The position numbers and the translations under genes are program-made. A DNA stretch of 64,000 nt from Ectopseudomonas composti (lineage in GTDB: Bacteria; Pseudomonadota; Gammaproteobacteria; Pseudomonadales; Pseudomonadaceae). How positions within the stretch are numbered: position 1 is the first letter of the stretch; every line of letters starts with the position of its first letter. The DNA lies in assembly GCF_001567565.1 (NCBI RefSeq), contig NZ_LSSW01000029.1, positions 124,001-188,000 of the forward strand. Direction: 5' to 3'. The notes below the pieces were generated by a model. That model made no database searches. It saw only the letters and a list, made by a program, of their open reading frames with translations, and was not told the DNA's origin. This document shows, piece by piece, positions 43,532 to 52,019 of this stretch.

Positions 43532-45004
43532 GTGAAAGCCTGCTCAGATGATTTCATCATTGCCCACACCCCCGAAGAGGCAGTCGACCGCCTTGCCGCC
43601 CTGCACCAGGAAGCCACTGGTGCGTTGAGCCAGGCGCTCAAGCGTTACCTCAAGGAGCGTATCCGCCCGGATGCCAGCGAGCATTGCCTGTTCCGTTATC
43701 CCGAACTGCGCCTGACCTACCTGTGCCAGGGCGAGGTGCCGACCACCGTGCGCGCCTACGCCAAGGTGCAGATTCCGGGTACCTACGCGATCACCGTGAC
43801 CCAGCCGGCAGCGTTTCGCAAATACCTGCTCGAGCAACTGCGCCCGCTGATGAGTGACTTCACCCTGCGTGTCGAGGTCGGCCGCAGCCAGCAGAACATT
43901 CCCTATCCCTACGTGGTCGAGGGCGGCGATGAACTGGCCGGCAGTGGCGTGACCGCCGCCGAGCTGGCGCGGGTGTTCCCCAGCACCGACCTGTCCGCCG
44001 CCACCGACGGTACCGCTGACGGCCTGTACGACTGGGAGAACATCGACCCGCTGCCGCTGGCGCTGTTCGACGCCGCGCGCACCGACTTTTCCCTCAAGCG
44101 CATCCAGCACTACACCGGCAGCGACTGGCATCACGTGCAGCCGTGGATCCTGCTGACCAACTACCACCGCTACGTCGACCAGTTCATTCGCCATGGTCTG
44201 GACATGCTGGTGGGCAACTCGCGCTTCACCCGCATGGTGCTGCCGGGCAACGTGGTGGTCGAGCGAGGCATGGCCGAAGGCGAGATGCAGGCCATCATCG
44301 AGAACGTGGTCTGGCACCGTTACCAGATGCCGGCCTACCACCTGCAGGCCGAGGACGGTCACGGCATCACCCTGGTCAATATCGGCGTCGGTCCGTCCAA
44401 CGCCAAGAACATCACCGACCACCTGGCCGTGCTGCGCCCGCACTGCTGGCTGATGATCGGCCACTGCGGCGGCCTGCGTCAGTCGCAGACCATCGGCGAC
44501 TACGTGCTGGCCCACGCCTACATGCGCCGTGACGGCATCCTCGACCGCGTGCTGCCGCCGAACATTCCATTGCCGGCGCTGGCCGAAGTGCAGCAAGCAC
44601 TGCAGGAGGCCGCCAAGCTGGTCACCGGCGAGCAGGGCGATGAGCTGAAGAAGCGCCTGCGCACCGGCACCGTGCTGACCTACGACGACCGCAACTGGGA
44701 GCTGCGCTGGGCCCAGGAGCGACCGCTGATCAACCTGTCGCGTGCGGTGGCGGTGGACATGGAGAGCGGCACCATCGCTGCCCAGGGTTATCGCCTGCGG
44801 GTGCCCTACGGCACGCTGCTGTGCGTGTCGGACAAGCCCCTGCACAGCGAGATCAAGCTGCCCGGCGCGGCGGGCGCCTTCTACGAGCGCGCTGTGACCC
44901 AGCACCTGCACATCGGCATCGCGGCGCTGGAGCTGATGCGCAGCCAGCTGAACTCGTTGCATTCGCGCAAGTTGCGCAGCTTCGACGAGCCGCCGTTCCG
45001 CTAG
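43532..45004 (+). CDS. amn: AMP nucleosidase
   Basis: 490 residues from GTG, close to E. coli Amn (484). Amn hydrolyses AMP to adenine and ribose 5-phosphate, tuning adenylate pools. The C-terminal phosphorylase fold is clear: GITLVNIGVGPSNAKNITDHL, MIGHCGGLRQSQ, then VAVDMESGTIAAQGYR and LCVSDKPLHSEIKLPG. The GTG is chosen because AGGA lies 9 nt upstream and the length fits; the frame is open 28 codons further up. It is divergent from the unknown secreted protein. Confidence 0.93.
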   Translation: MKACSDDFIIAHTPEEAVDRLAALHQEATGALSQALKRYLKERIRPDASEHCLFRYPELRLTYLCQGEVPTTVRAYAKVQIPGTYAITVTQPAAFRKYLLEQLRPLMSDFTLRVEVGRSQQNIPYPYVVEGGDELAGSGVTAAELARVFPSTDLSAATDGTADGLYDWENIDPLPLALFDAARTDFSLKRIQHYTGSDWHHVQPWILLTNYHRYVDQFIRHGLDMLVGNSRFTRMVLPGNVVVERGMAEGEMQAIIENVVWHRYQMPAYHLQAEDGHGITLVNIGVGPSNAKNITDHLAVLRPHCWLMIGHCGGLRQSQTIGDYVLAHAYMRRDGILDRVLPPNIPLPALAEVQQALQEAAKLVTGEQGDELKKRLRTGTVLTYDDRNWELRWAQERPLINLSRAVAVDMESGTIAAQGYRLRVPYGTLLCVSDKPLHSEIKLPGAAGAFYERAVTQHLHIGIAALELMRSQLNSLHSRKLRSFDEPPFR

Positions 45005-45113
45005 GGGCTGATCCGACAGCGTGGCCTGGCGCACAGTCCGGCCACGTCTGTGCGGCGTTCGTTCACGCTCGGGTTTAAACTCGCGCCCGTCATGGACGAA
45101 CGAGGCGATACGC

Positions 45114-45926
45114 ATGGAACAGGCACGCTTGCTGCTCACGGCGTTGTGGGAACCCTTCAGCTTTTTCAGTCTTTTCCTCTACACCGGCCTGGCCCTCACG
45201 CTGGGTGCTGCGCTCGGCCTGTTGCTGGCCTTCAAGCTGCAGCGCCTGGGCTGTCTGGCGCGTAACAAGCGCTGGCACCACTTGCTGCTCAAACTCTACT
45301 TTCTGCTGCTGCCCCTGGCCGGAGGTTTTCTCGGTTTTCAGGGTGGGCTGCTGTACGGCAGCCAGCAGCAGATCAACCGCCATCTCGACAGCTATGCACC
45401 GGTGGTGCAGGAATTGGCCGATGGCATCTGGAGCGACTTCCAGGCTTACGTCGAGGCGCAGGGCCAGCAGGGTGCCCTGGCGGTTCGCGATGCCAGCGTG
45501 CAGGAGGTGCTCAACCAGCTGGCGCTGGACTACCTGCGCAGCGAGCGGCTAATGGAGGCCGAGGCGCGTGCCGAGGCCTCTACCGCCGAGCGCATCGCCT
45601 TCGACCTGTTCGACCGACTGCGCGCCAGCCTGCTGGGCAAGGCGCTGGGTGAGATGGCGGTAGAGGAAACCGCGCGCTACAGCGGGCTCAACGAAAAGGT
45701 GCTGACGCAGGTGCTGGATGCGCGTATCGAGCAGCTCTTCCACGCCGAGTTCCTCTTGGGTCTGCTCAAGCGGCAGATCGGCCATGTATTCAAACCCTTC
45801 TATATCGCGCTGCTGATCCAGCTCGGCCTGCTGCTGAGCGTGATCGCGGCGGAGTGGGGCCTGTCGCGCTGGTTGCGGCAGATACCCGCTCGCCTGCCGC
45901 CTGCCGAGTCCCTTGCCATGGCCTGA
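45114..45926 (+). CDS. Membrane protein of unknown function with large extracytoplasmic or cytoplasmic loop
   Basis: 270 residues. Helices at about 17-40, 62-85 and 230-252 flank a 140-residue hydrophilic, helical region rich in Glu/Gln/Ala. That region contains ERIAFDLFDRLRASLLGKAL and YSGLNEKVLTQVLDARIEQL and may form coiled coils. GAGG precedes the ATG at 8 nt. I do not recognise a family. It follows amn by 109 bp in the same direction and converges with the threonine dehydratase-like gene. Confidence 0.7.
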   Translation: MEQARLLLTALWEPFSFFSLFLYTGLALTLGAALGLLLAFKLQRLGCLARNKRWHHLLLKLYFLLLPLAGGFLGFQGGLLYGSQQQINRHLDSYAPVVQELADGIWSDFQAYVEAQGQQGALAVRDASVQEVLNQLALDYLRSERLMEAEARAEASTAERIAFDLFDRLRASLLGKALGEMAVEETARYSGLNEKVLTQVLDARIEQLFHAEFLLGLLKRQIGHVFKPFYIALLIQLGLLLSVIAAEWGLSRWLRQIPARLPPAESLAMA

Positions 45927-45928
45927 GT

Positions 45929-46900
45929 TCAGGCGGCCGCCGGCGCCGCGTCGCTCAGCAATTCGGCCAGCGCTGAGCGGTCGATATTGGCGCCGCTGAG
46001 CACCACGGCCACGCGCTGGCCGGCGTTGAGCTCGCGCTCCTGCAGCAGGGCGGCCAGCGCCGCTGCACCGGCGCCCTCGGCAAGATTGTGGCTGTCCTCG
46101 TGATAGCTGCGGATGGCGGCGCGGATCTCCTCGTCATCGACCCGCACGATGCGCGCGGCGCCAGCGCGGATCACGTCCAGCGCCAGTTGCTGCGGCTGGC
46201 GGCAGGCCATGCCGTCGGCCAGGGTGATGGCGCGTTCGGTTTCGATCAGGCGGCCCTGCTCGAAACTCTGTGCGTAGGCATCGGCACCGCTGGCGACCAC
46301 GCCGACGATCTCGGTGTCGAGGCCAAGCAGGTCACGGGTGCGGATCATCCCGCAGATGCCTGAGCCGAGGCCGATGGGCACGTACACCCGGCGCAGATTC
46401 GGCACCGCCTCCAGCAGTTCCAGAGCATAGGTGGCGACGCCGCGCACCAGATCTTCATGCAGGGATGGCACCCAGTGCAGGCCGTCGCGGTCGGCCAGGC
46501 GCGCGGCCTCGGCACGGGCTTCGTCGAAATCGCGGCCATGCTCGATCACCTCGGCGCCGAGGGCGCGCATCGCCGCGTTCTTCTCGCGGGCGTTGCCATG
46601 TGGCACCAGGATACGGATCGCCAGCCCGGCCTGGCGTGCAGCCAGCGCCAGGCTCTGGCCGTGGTTGCCACGGGTGGCGGTGACCAGGCCGCGCACCTGT
46701 GGCTCGCGGCGTAGCAGAGCGTCGATATAGACCAGCCCGCCACGCACCTTGAAGGCGGCGGTGGGCGCGTGGTTCTCGTGCTTGACCCACAGCTCGCACC
46801 CCGTGCGCTCACTCAGCAGCGGCCAGTTCAGCTGCGGCGTGGGTGCCATATGGCGGTGAACCAGTTGTGCGCTCTGGCGCAGTTGGGCGAGGTCGAACAT
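45929..46900 (-). CDS. Threonine/serine dehydratase-like PLP enzyme
   Basis: 323 residues from the ATG of MFDLAQLRQSAQ; the longer open frame starts 43 codons earlier but would run into the divergent promoter. PLP lysine in AAFKVRGGLVY, TATRGNHGQSLALAAR substrate loop, and GSGICGMI glycine loop. Family members deaminate L-threonine or L-serine, or racemise them; no regulatory ACT domain is present, so it is a catabolic type. It faces a MocR-type regulator with an 80-bp shared promoter region. Confidence 0.88.
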   Translation of the reverse strand: MFDLAQLRQSAQLVHRHMAPTPQLNWPLLSERTGCELWVKHENHAPTAAFKVRGGLVYIDALLRREPQVRGLVTATRGNHGQSLALAARQAGLAIRILVPHGNAREKNAAMRALGAEVIEHGRDFDEARAEAARLADRDGLHWVPSLHEDLVRGVATYALELLEAVPNLRRVYVPIGLGSGICGMIRTRDLLGLDTEIVGVVASGADAYAQSFEQGRLIETERAITLADGMACRQPQQLALDVIRAGAARIVRVDDEEIRAAIRSYHEDSHNLAEGAGAAALAALLQERELNAGQRVAVVLSGANIDRSALAELLSDAAPAAA

Positions 46901-46944
46901 GACGGATGCTCCGGGTGGCGTTGACCCCGATGCTAGTGCGGCGC

Positions 46945-46974
46945 ATTGTATGGGTAAATACTTATATTGCATGG
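46945..46974. promoter_or_regulatory. Direct repeat, candidate MocR-family operator
   Basis: ATTGTATGG (46945-46953) and ATTGCATGG (46966-46974) repeat in the same orientation with a 21-bp period, two helical turns. MocR/PdxR regulators bind such direct repeats near their own divergent target genes. The pair lies in the 80 bp between the dehydratase and the regulator start codons, so it could control both. Confidence 0.55.
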
Positions 46975-46980
46975 CAAACA

Positions 46981-48324
46981 ATGTGGCTTCCTGATCTGCA
47001 CGACAGTTCCCTGCCCACTTACCTGGCACTGGTCGAGGCGATTGCCGCGGCTATCGGCCGGGGCGAGCTCAAGCCCGGTGAGCGCCTGCCGCCGCAGCGC
47101 CGTCTAGCCTGGGCGCTGGGTATCAATCCGAGCACGGTGATGCTCGCCTACCGCGAGGCGGCGCGTCGGCATCTGGTATCCGGCGAGGTCGGGCGTGGCA
47201 CCTACGTGCTCGCTGGCAGCCGCGAGGCGAGCCTGTTCCGTCTCAAACAGCCGGCCACGCAGGGCGCGCTGATCGACCTGTCGACCAACGTGCCGGTGCA
47301 TGACCCGGACAACCACGATCTTTCCGCCAGCCTCGCTGCGCTGGCAGCACGCGGCGAGCTGGATGCGCTGCAGGCCTACCCCTCGGCGGCGCTGGTCGAA
47401 CGCGCGCACCTGGCCGGCGCCACCTGGCTGCGCCGCCGTGGCGTGCTGCTGGCGCCGGGTGGCCTGCTGCTTTGTGCCGGTGCCCAGCAGGGCGTCTCCG
47501 CTGCTTTGCTGGCGCTGTGCGAGGCGGGCGAACCGATCCTGGTGGAGCGCTACACCGCGCCGGGGATCAAGGCCGCCGCGCGCCAGTTGCGTCTGCCGCT
47601 GCACGGCGTGGCGATGGACGCGCACGGCATTCTGCCCGATGACTTCGACCGCCTGGCGCGTGCCACCGGTGCGCGTGTGGCGGTGCTCACGCCCTGTCTG
47701 CAGAACCCCACTGGCGCCAGCCTGAATGCCGAGCGCCGCGCGGCGATTGCCGAGGTGGCGCAGCGCCGCGGCTTGTGGATCATCGAAGACGACGTCTACG
47801 GCGTGCTCGGCAGCGAGGCGCCGCTGGCAGTGCAGGCGCCCGAGCGCTGTCTGCTGATCAGCAGCCTGTCCAAGAGTGTCGCGCCAGGCTTGCGCCTGGG
47901 CTTTATCGCGGGCGCGCCGCAGCTGCTCGAACGCATCGACCCCGAGGCCCAGGCCACGCGCTGGGCGGTGACGCCGCTGAGCCTGGCGCTGGCCTGCGAG
48001 TGGATCGAAAGCGGGATTGCCGATCAGCGCCTGGCCTGGCAGCTCGACGAGCTACAGCAACGCTGGCGCCTGGCCGCGCGCGTGCTCGGGCCGCGCATGC
48101 CGCAAGGCCGGGCGGTGGCGCCGCATCTGTGGCTGGACGTTGCGGCGCCGGCCGGCCTGGCCGAGGCCTGTCGGCAAAATGGCGTGGAGGTGGTGCCGGC
48201 CGAGGTGTTCGCGGTGGAGGCCAATCCGGGCTGCGCCGTGCGCATCAGCCTTGCGGCGGCAGCCAGCCGGGTGCAGCTCAAGCAGGCGCTGGAAGGGATC
48301 GTGTCCGCTTGGCCTATTGGCTGA
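46981..48324 (+). CDS. MocR-type (GntR/aminotransferase) regulator
   Basis: 447 residues. Residues 1 to about 75 form a GntR winged helix (IAAAIGRGELKPGERLPPQRRLAWALGINPSTVMLAYREA); the rest is a fold-type I aminotransferase domain with YTAPGIKAA, PCLQNPTGAS, IIEDDVYGVLG and the PLP lysine in SSLSKSVAPGLRLG. MocR proteins sense PLP adducts or amino compounds. The divergent PLP dehydratase is the likely target. The start is the ATG at MWLPDLHDSSLP; the upstream 25 codons overlap the operator. Confidence 0.9.
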   Translation: MWLPDLHDSSLPTYLALVEAIAAAIGRGELKPGERLPPQRRLAWALGINPSTVMLAYREAARRHLVSGEVGRGTYVLAGSREASLFRLKQPATQGALIDLSTNVPVHDPDNHDLSASLAALAARGELDALQAYPSAALVERAHLAGATWLRRRGVLLAPGGLLLCAGAQQGVSAALLALCEAGEPILVERYTAPGIKAAARQLRLPLHGVAMDAHGILPDDFDRLARATGARVAVLTPCLQNPTGASLNAERRAAIAEVAQRRGLWIIEDDVYGVLGSEAPLAVQAPERCLLISSLSKSVAPGLRLGFIAGAPQLLERIDPEAQATRWAVTPLSLALACEWIESGIADQRLAWQLDELQQRWRLAARVLGPRMPQGRAVAPHLWLDVAAPAGLAEACRQNGVEVVPAEVFAVEANPGCAVRISLAAAASRVQLKQALEGIVSAWPIG

Positions 48325-48757
48325 GCGTCATATGCAGGATGGGGAAGGGCCGTCCGCCCCCGTCCAGCCGCGAGCGCTCGGTGACCACGAAGCCCAGATG
48401 CTGGTAGAAGCCCACGGCCTGCGGGTTCTGCTCGTTGACGTCGACGCGGGTGGCGCCCAGTTCGTCGATGGCATGGCGCATCAGCCGCTTGCCTACGCCC
48501 TGGCCATGGCAGGCCGGGTCGACGAAGAGCATTTCCACCCTGTTCTCTGCGCAACCGAGAAAACCCAGTATCCGTCCCGCTTCGTCTCGCGCGCAGGTCA
48601 GTTGCACGGCCGGGAAATACTGCTCACGCAGCAACGGCTTGATCACCTGCAGGTCGCTTTCCGGCAGGAAGTGGTGAGTGGCGCGCACGGCGGCCTCCCA
48701 GATTTCCACCAGGGTGGGCAGGTCGGCTGCAGTGGGGGTGTCGAGCATCATTGGCAT
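48314..48757 (-). CDS. GNAT-family N-acetyltransferase, YjaB-like
   Basis: About 147 residues from the first of three clustered ATGs (MPMM); no strong SD separates them. Acetyl-CoA loop VDPACHGQGVGKRLM; the neighbouring VDVNEQNPQAVGFYQHLGF is nearly the E. coli YjaB text. Acetyl acceptor unknown. Its 3' end overlaps the MocR gene by 11 bp on the opposite strand. It is downstream of the alcohol dehydrogenase gene on the same strand. Confidence 0.85.
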   Translation of the reverse strand: MPMMLDTPTAADLPTLVEIWEAAVRATHHFLPESDLQVIKPLLREQYFPAVQLTCARDEAGRILGFLGCAENRVEMLFVDPACHGQGVGKRLMRHAIDELGATRVDVNEQNPQAVGFYQHLGFVVTERSRLDGGGRPFPILHMTLSQ

Positions 48758-48815
48758 GCTGGCAGGTATCAAGGGAGAGCAGGGCGCAGAGCATGCCAGC
48801 TCTGCGCCTGTGCTG

Positions 48816-49847
48816 TCATTTGCTGGCGTCGAGCACCACGCGGTAGCGCGCCTTGCCGCTGCGCAGGTGATCGATGGCTGCATTCACCTGGCTCATGGGA
48901 AATTGCTCGACCTGCGGCAGGATCTGGTGGCGGGCGCAGAACTCGAGCATGGTCGCCATGGTTTTCGGCGAGCCTACTGGCGAGCCGGACAGGCTCTTCT
49001 GCTGCGGGATCAGGTTGAACACATGCACCGGGATGGCACTGGGCACGATACCGACGAAGTGCAGGCGACCCTTGCCGCCCAGGGTGCCGATCAGTGCCGC
49101 CCAGTCGAGGTCGGCACTGGCGGTGACCAGAAGGAAATCCAGGGTGCCGGCAATCGCCTTCATCGCCGCGCTGTCGGTGGAGGCCACCACCTTGTGCGCG
49201 CCCAGGCGCTTGGCTTCGTCCTGCTTGTTCAGCGATGAGGTGAAGGCGGTGACCTCGCAGCCCCAGGCGTTGAGAAAGCGCAGCGCCAGATGACCGAGGC
49301 CACCGATGCCGACCACGCCGACGCGGTCGGTGGGCTTGATGTCGAACTCCAGCAGTGGGCTGAACACCGTGGAGCCTGCGCAGAACAGCGGGCCGACCAG
49401 GGCCGGGTCGAGGCCCTCGGGCAGCGGCACGGCCCAGGCCCAGTGCGAGCGCAGGCGATCGGCGAAGCCGCCGTGGCTGCCGACGATGGTCGGTTTCACC
49501 GAGCGGCACAGGTTGTGCGAGCCTTCCATGCACGAGCCGCAGTGCATGCAGCTGCCCTTGTACCAGCCGATGCCGACACGTTGCCCCAGCTTGAGGCCGC
49601 GCGCCTGATCGCCCAGGCGGACGATGGTGCCGACCACTTCATGGCCGGGGATGAAGGGGTAGCGAGCATTGCCCCATTCGTTGTCGATCATCGACTGGTC
49701 TGAGTGGCAGATGCCGCAGTACTCCACCGCCACCTCCACCTCTTCGGCGCCGAGCGGGCCGGGGTCGTAGCTCAGGCGTTCCAATGGCGCCTTGGGCGTG
49801 GTGGCGGCCCAGCCGGTGAAGGTGGCGAGTTCGGCGTTGTTGCTCAT
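48816..49847 (-). CDS. Zinc-dependent alcohol dehydrogenase (NAD(P)H, medium-chain)
   Basis: 343 residues. Catalytic zinc ligands in EYCGICHSD and GHEVVG, structural zinc cysteines in CMHCGSCMEGSHNLC, and the nucleotide fold GVVGIGGLGHLALRF. The pattern resembles the YahK/AdhC group of broad aldehyde reductases, usually NADPH dependent. AGGAG lies 6 nt before the ATG. Divergent from rluE; upstream partner of the GNAT gene. Confidence 0.92.
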   Translation of the reverse strand: MSNNAELATFTGWAATTPKAPLERLSYDPGPLGAEEVEVAVEYCGICHSDQSMIDNEWGNARYPFIPGHEVVGTIVRLGDQARGLKLGQRVGIGWYKGSCMHCGSCMEGSHNLCRSVKPTIVGSHGGFADRLRSHWAWAVPLPEGLDPALVGPLFCAGSTVFSPLLEFDIKPTDRVGVVGIGGLGHLALRFLNAWGCEVTAFTSSLNKQDEAKRLGAHKVVASTDSAAMKAIAGTLDFLLVTASADLDWAALIGTLGGKGRLHFVGIVPSAIPVHVFNLIPQQKSLSGSPVGSPKTMATMLEFCARHQILPQVEQFPMSQVNAAIDHLRSGKARYRVVLDASK

Positions 49848-49969
49848 CGGTGGCTCCTGATCGCAGGGTAGAACCAGCAGCTTAGTCGCTCTGGCTGGAC
49901 GTGGAAGCACCATCAGCGGCGCTTATCGTGGGTTACACTGCGCGGCCCGGTTCCAGCGAAGCCCGTTGC

Positions 49970-50590
49970 ATGTCACGCCCTCGTTCCCCTGCCAATCGCC
50001 GTCCAGCCGCTCCCCGTCGCGTGGCCAAGGCGCCGCCTGCACAGCCACGCCTGCTGCTGCTGAACAAACCGTTCGACGTGCTCACGCAGTTCAACGACGA
50101 CCAAGGCCGCGTCACGCTCAAGGACTTCGTCGAGGTGCCTGGTGTTTATCCGGCCGGGCGCCTGGATCGTGACAGTGAGGGCCTGCTCCTGCTGACCAAC
50201 GATGGCCGTCTGCAGGCGCGTATCGCCGACCCCAAACACAAGTTGCCGAAGACTTACTGGGTGCAGGTAGAGGGCGAGCCGAGCGAGGCGCAGCTGCAGC
50301 AGTTGCGCGAGGGCGTGACGCTCAATGACGGTCCGACCCTGCCGGCCGAAGCGCGATGCCTGGACGAACCCGAACTGTGGGAGCGCAACCCGCCGGTACG
50401 CTTTCGCAAGAACGTGCCGACCGCCTGGTTGGAGCTGGTGATTCGCGAGGGACGCAACCGTCAGGTGCGGCGCATGACGGCCGCAGTCGGTTTGCCCACG
50501 CTACGCCTGGTGCGCGTGGCCATCGGCCCCTGGCGTCTGGAAGGGCTGCAGCCCGGCCAATGGCGCGAGGAGCCGGCCAGGCTGGATTGA
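49970..50590 (+). CDS. rluE: 23S rRNA pseudouridine-2457 synthase
   Basis: 206 residues, RsuA/RluE family without an S4 domain. Catalytic Asp in AGRLDRDSEGLLLLTNDG; LLLNKPFDVLTQF and REGRNRQVRRMTAAVG are the other family motifs. A basic, Pro-rich N-terminus (RPRSPANRRPAAPRR) precedes the enzyme. Start at MSRPRSPAN; 23 upstream codons in frame are ignored. Converges with the globin gene. Confidence 0.93.
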   Translation: MSRPRSPANRRPAAPRRVAKAPPAQPRLLLLNKPFDVLTQFNDDQGRVTLKDFVEVPGVYPAGRLDRDSEGLLLLTNDGRLQARIADPKHKLPKTYWVQVEGEPSEAQLQQLREGVTLNDGPTLPAEARCLDEPELWERNPPVRFRKNVPTAWLELVIREGRNRQVRRMTAAVGLPTLRLVRVAIGPWRLEGLQPGQWREEPARLD

Positions 50591-50637
50591 ACTCAGGCGT
50601 TTTGTCGCAGGGGCGGCCCCGGCGAACATGACCTGAG

Positions 50638-51030
50638 TCAATAACCGGCCTTGATCACGGCGATACCTTTGTTCAGCACTTCACGCCAGGCCTGGCGCAC
50701 ATCGGCGTCGCATTCCTTGTCGTGTTCGCTGATGGTCAGCAGCAGTGCGTCGAGCCACAGGTCGTAGAGTTCCGGGCGAATGTCCAGATGCTGGCGCGAG
50801 TGGGATTCGCCGAGGGCACGCAGCTTGGTGTCGGACATGCCGCGGGCGTGCATCACCAGATTCATGATGCCCTGGCGCAGCAACTGCTTCTGCGCGGTCA
50901 TGTCGGTGTCGACGAATTTCTCGCGGATCAGCGGCGAGCTGGCGAGGAAGTGGCGGTAGAAACTGTCGAAGAAATCCGGGCTGGCGCAGCAGCGTCCATA
51001 GCTTTGCATCACCAGATTGGCGGCGCTCAT
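50638..51030 (-). CDS. Small single-domain globin
   Basis: 130 residues, all helical. LVMQSYGRCCASPDFFDSFY matches the A-B helices of bacterial globins, and GESHSRQHLDIRPELYDLW matches the F helix with a proximal His candidate at 77 (81 less likely). Such globins bind haem and handle oxygen or nitric oxide. It lies between rluE and a DUF2788 gene; nothing nearby identifies a partner reductase. Confidence 0.8.
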   Translation of the reverse strand: MSAANLVMQSYGRCCASPDFFDSFYRHFLASSPLIREKFVDTDMTAQKQLLRQGIMNLVMHARGMSDTKLRALGESHSRQHLDIRPELYDLWLDALLLTISEHDKECDADVRQAWREVLNKGIAVIKAGY

Positions 51031-51107
51031 GTGTAGCTCCTTGAGTGGACTGCAGGCCGCACCTGGGCGACCTGGCATCGAACGGATATGTCGCGTTGGC
51101 CGGGCAG

Positions 51108-51326
51108 TCAGCCGTGAATGCCGCGCGCGGTCTCGATGATATAGGTGATGATCGGCTTGGCAAGGAAGGCGAACAAGCACAGGCCCAAGCCAAGGAACAG
51201 GATGGCGGTGCCGAGGCGGCCTGCCTTGGACTTCTTCGCGAGGTCCCAGATGATGAAGAACATGAACAGCATCAGGCCGCCCACCAGGACGTACATCATC
51301 AGGGCTTCAAATTGTTCGGTTTCCAT
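51108..51326 (-). CDS. Small membrane protein, DUF2788-like
   Basis: 72 residues with two hydrophobic helices (about 10-28 and 40-60) split by the polar WDLAKKSKAGRLG. This pattern matches what I recall of DUF2788 in pseudomonads; function unknown. It is placed between the globin and an Lrp-type regulator on the same strand. Confidence 0.7.
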   Translation of the reverse strand: METEQFEALMMYVLVGGLMLFMFFIIWDLAKKSKAGRLGTAILFLGLGLCLFAFLAKPIITYIIETARGIHG

Positions 51327-51416
51327 GGTGCCTCGTAGTTCGTACGGAAAGCGCAGGGCGGAAATTATACGCGCCCTGACCTGGTGCGCGGCATGATCCG
51401 CCTCAACCTGCGACTT

Positions 51417-51896
51417 TCAGTCGCGCAGGTGCTGCAATGGCAACTGCGTACTGGACAGAATCTGCTGCAGCACGAAGCTCGAACGCACGCTGGAGACACC
51501 GTCGATACGGGTCAGGGTGCCCAGTAGCAGTTTCTGGTAGTGGTCCATGTCCGGTACCACCACCTTGAGCTGATAGTCGGCGTCCATCCCGGTCACCAGG
51601 CAGCACTCCAGTACTTCCGGGCATTTGCGGATTTCATCCTGAAAGTGCTCGAAGCGCTCCGGGGTGTGCCGGTCCATGCCGATCAGCACGTAGGCGGTCA
51701 GGCTCAGGCCGAGCTTCTTGCGGTCGAGCAGAGCCACCTGGCCGGTGATGTAGCCGTCGTCTTCCAGCTGTTTGACCCGACGAGAGCAGGGCGAGGGGGA
51801 CAGACCGATGCGTTCGGCCAGCTCCTGGTTGGACAGGGCAGCATTGCGCTGCAATTCGGCGAGAATATTCAGGTCGTAGCGGTCGAGTTTGTCCAT
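51417..51896 (-). CDS. Lrp/AsnC family transcriptional regulator
   Basis: 159 residues. N-terminal winged helix starting LDRYDLNILAELQRNAALSNQELAERIGLSPSPCSRRV; C-terminal RAM ligand domain with VLECCLVTGMDADYQLKVVV. Such regulators respond to amino acids and often act at their own AT-rich promoter. Here the upstream gap holds several ATTG/CAAT half-sites and, on the other strand, a candidate small RNA. The target amino acid is unknown. Confidence 0.9.
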   Translation of the reverse strand: MDKLDRYDLNILAELQRNAALSNQELAERIGLSPSPCSRRVKQLEDDGYITGQVALLDRKKLGLSLTAYVLIGMDRHTPERFEHFQDEIRKCPEVLECCLVTGMDADYQLKVVVPDMDHYQKLLLGTLTRIDGVSSVRSSFVLQQILSSTQLPLQHLRD

Positions 51897-52019
51897 TTTT
51901 TGATTGGCTCATTATTTGATTGCGCTAGATAGTGCTCCTTTAGCTTTAAATTGCGCAATTGGTAAATTTGTAAGCAATATTAGCAATCTTATTTCGGTGC
52001 GGCGGGCGTAAGCTTTCTC
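51897..52019. promoter_or_regulatory. AT-rich divergent promoter region of the Lrp-type regulator
   Basis: A strikingly AT-rich stretch with repeated half-sites: ATTGCGCAAT (palindrome near 51953), TTGTAAGCAATATTAGCAAT around 51970-51990. Lrp-type proteins prefer such sequence. It probably drives the regulator leftward and the candidate small RNA rightward. Confidence 0.5.

Noticed and set aside
43544..45139. 531-codon frame antisense to amn
   Set aside because: His/Gln/Val-rich with repeats of the codon pattern; the AMP nucleosidase on the plus strand explains the region.
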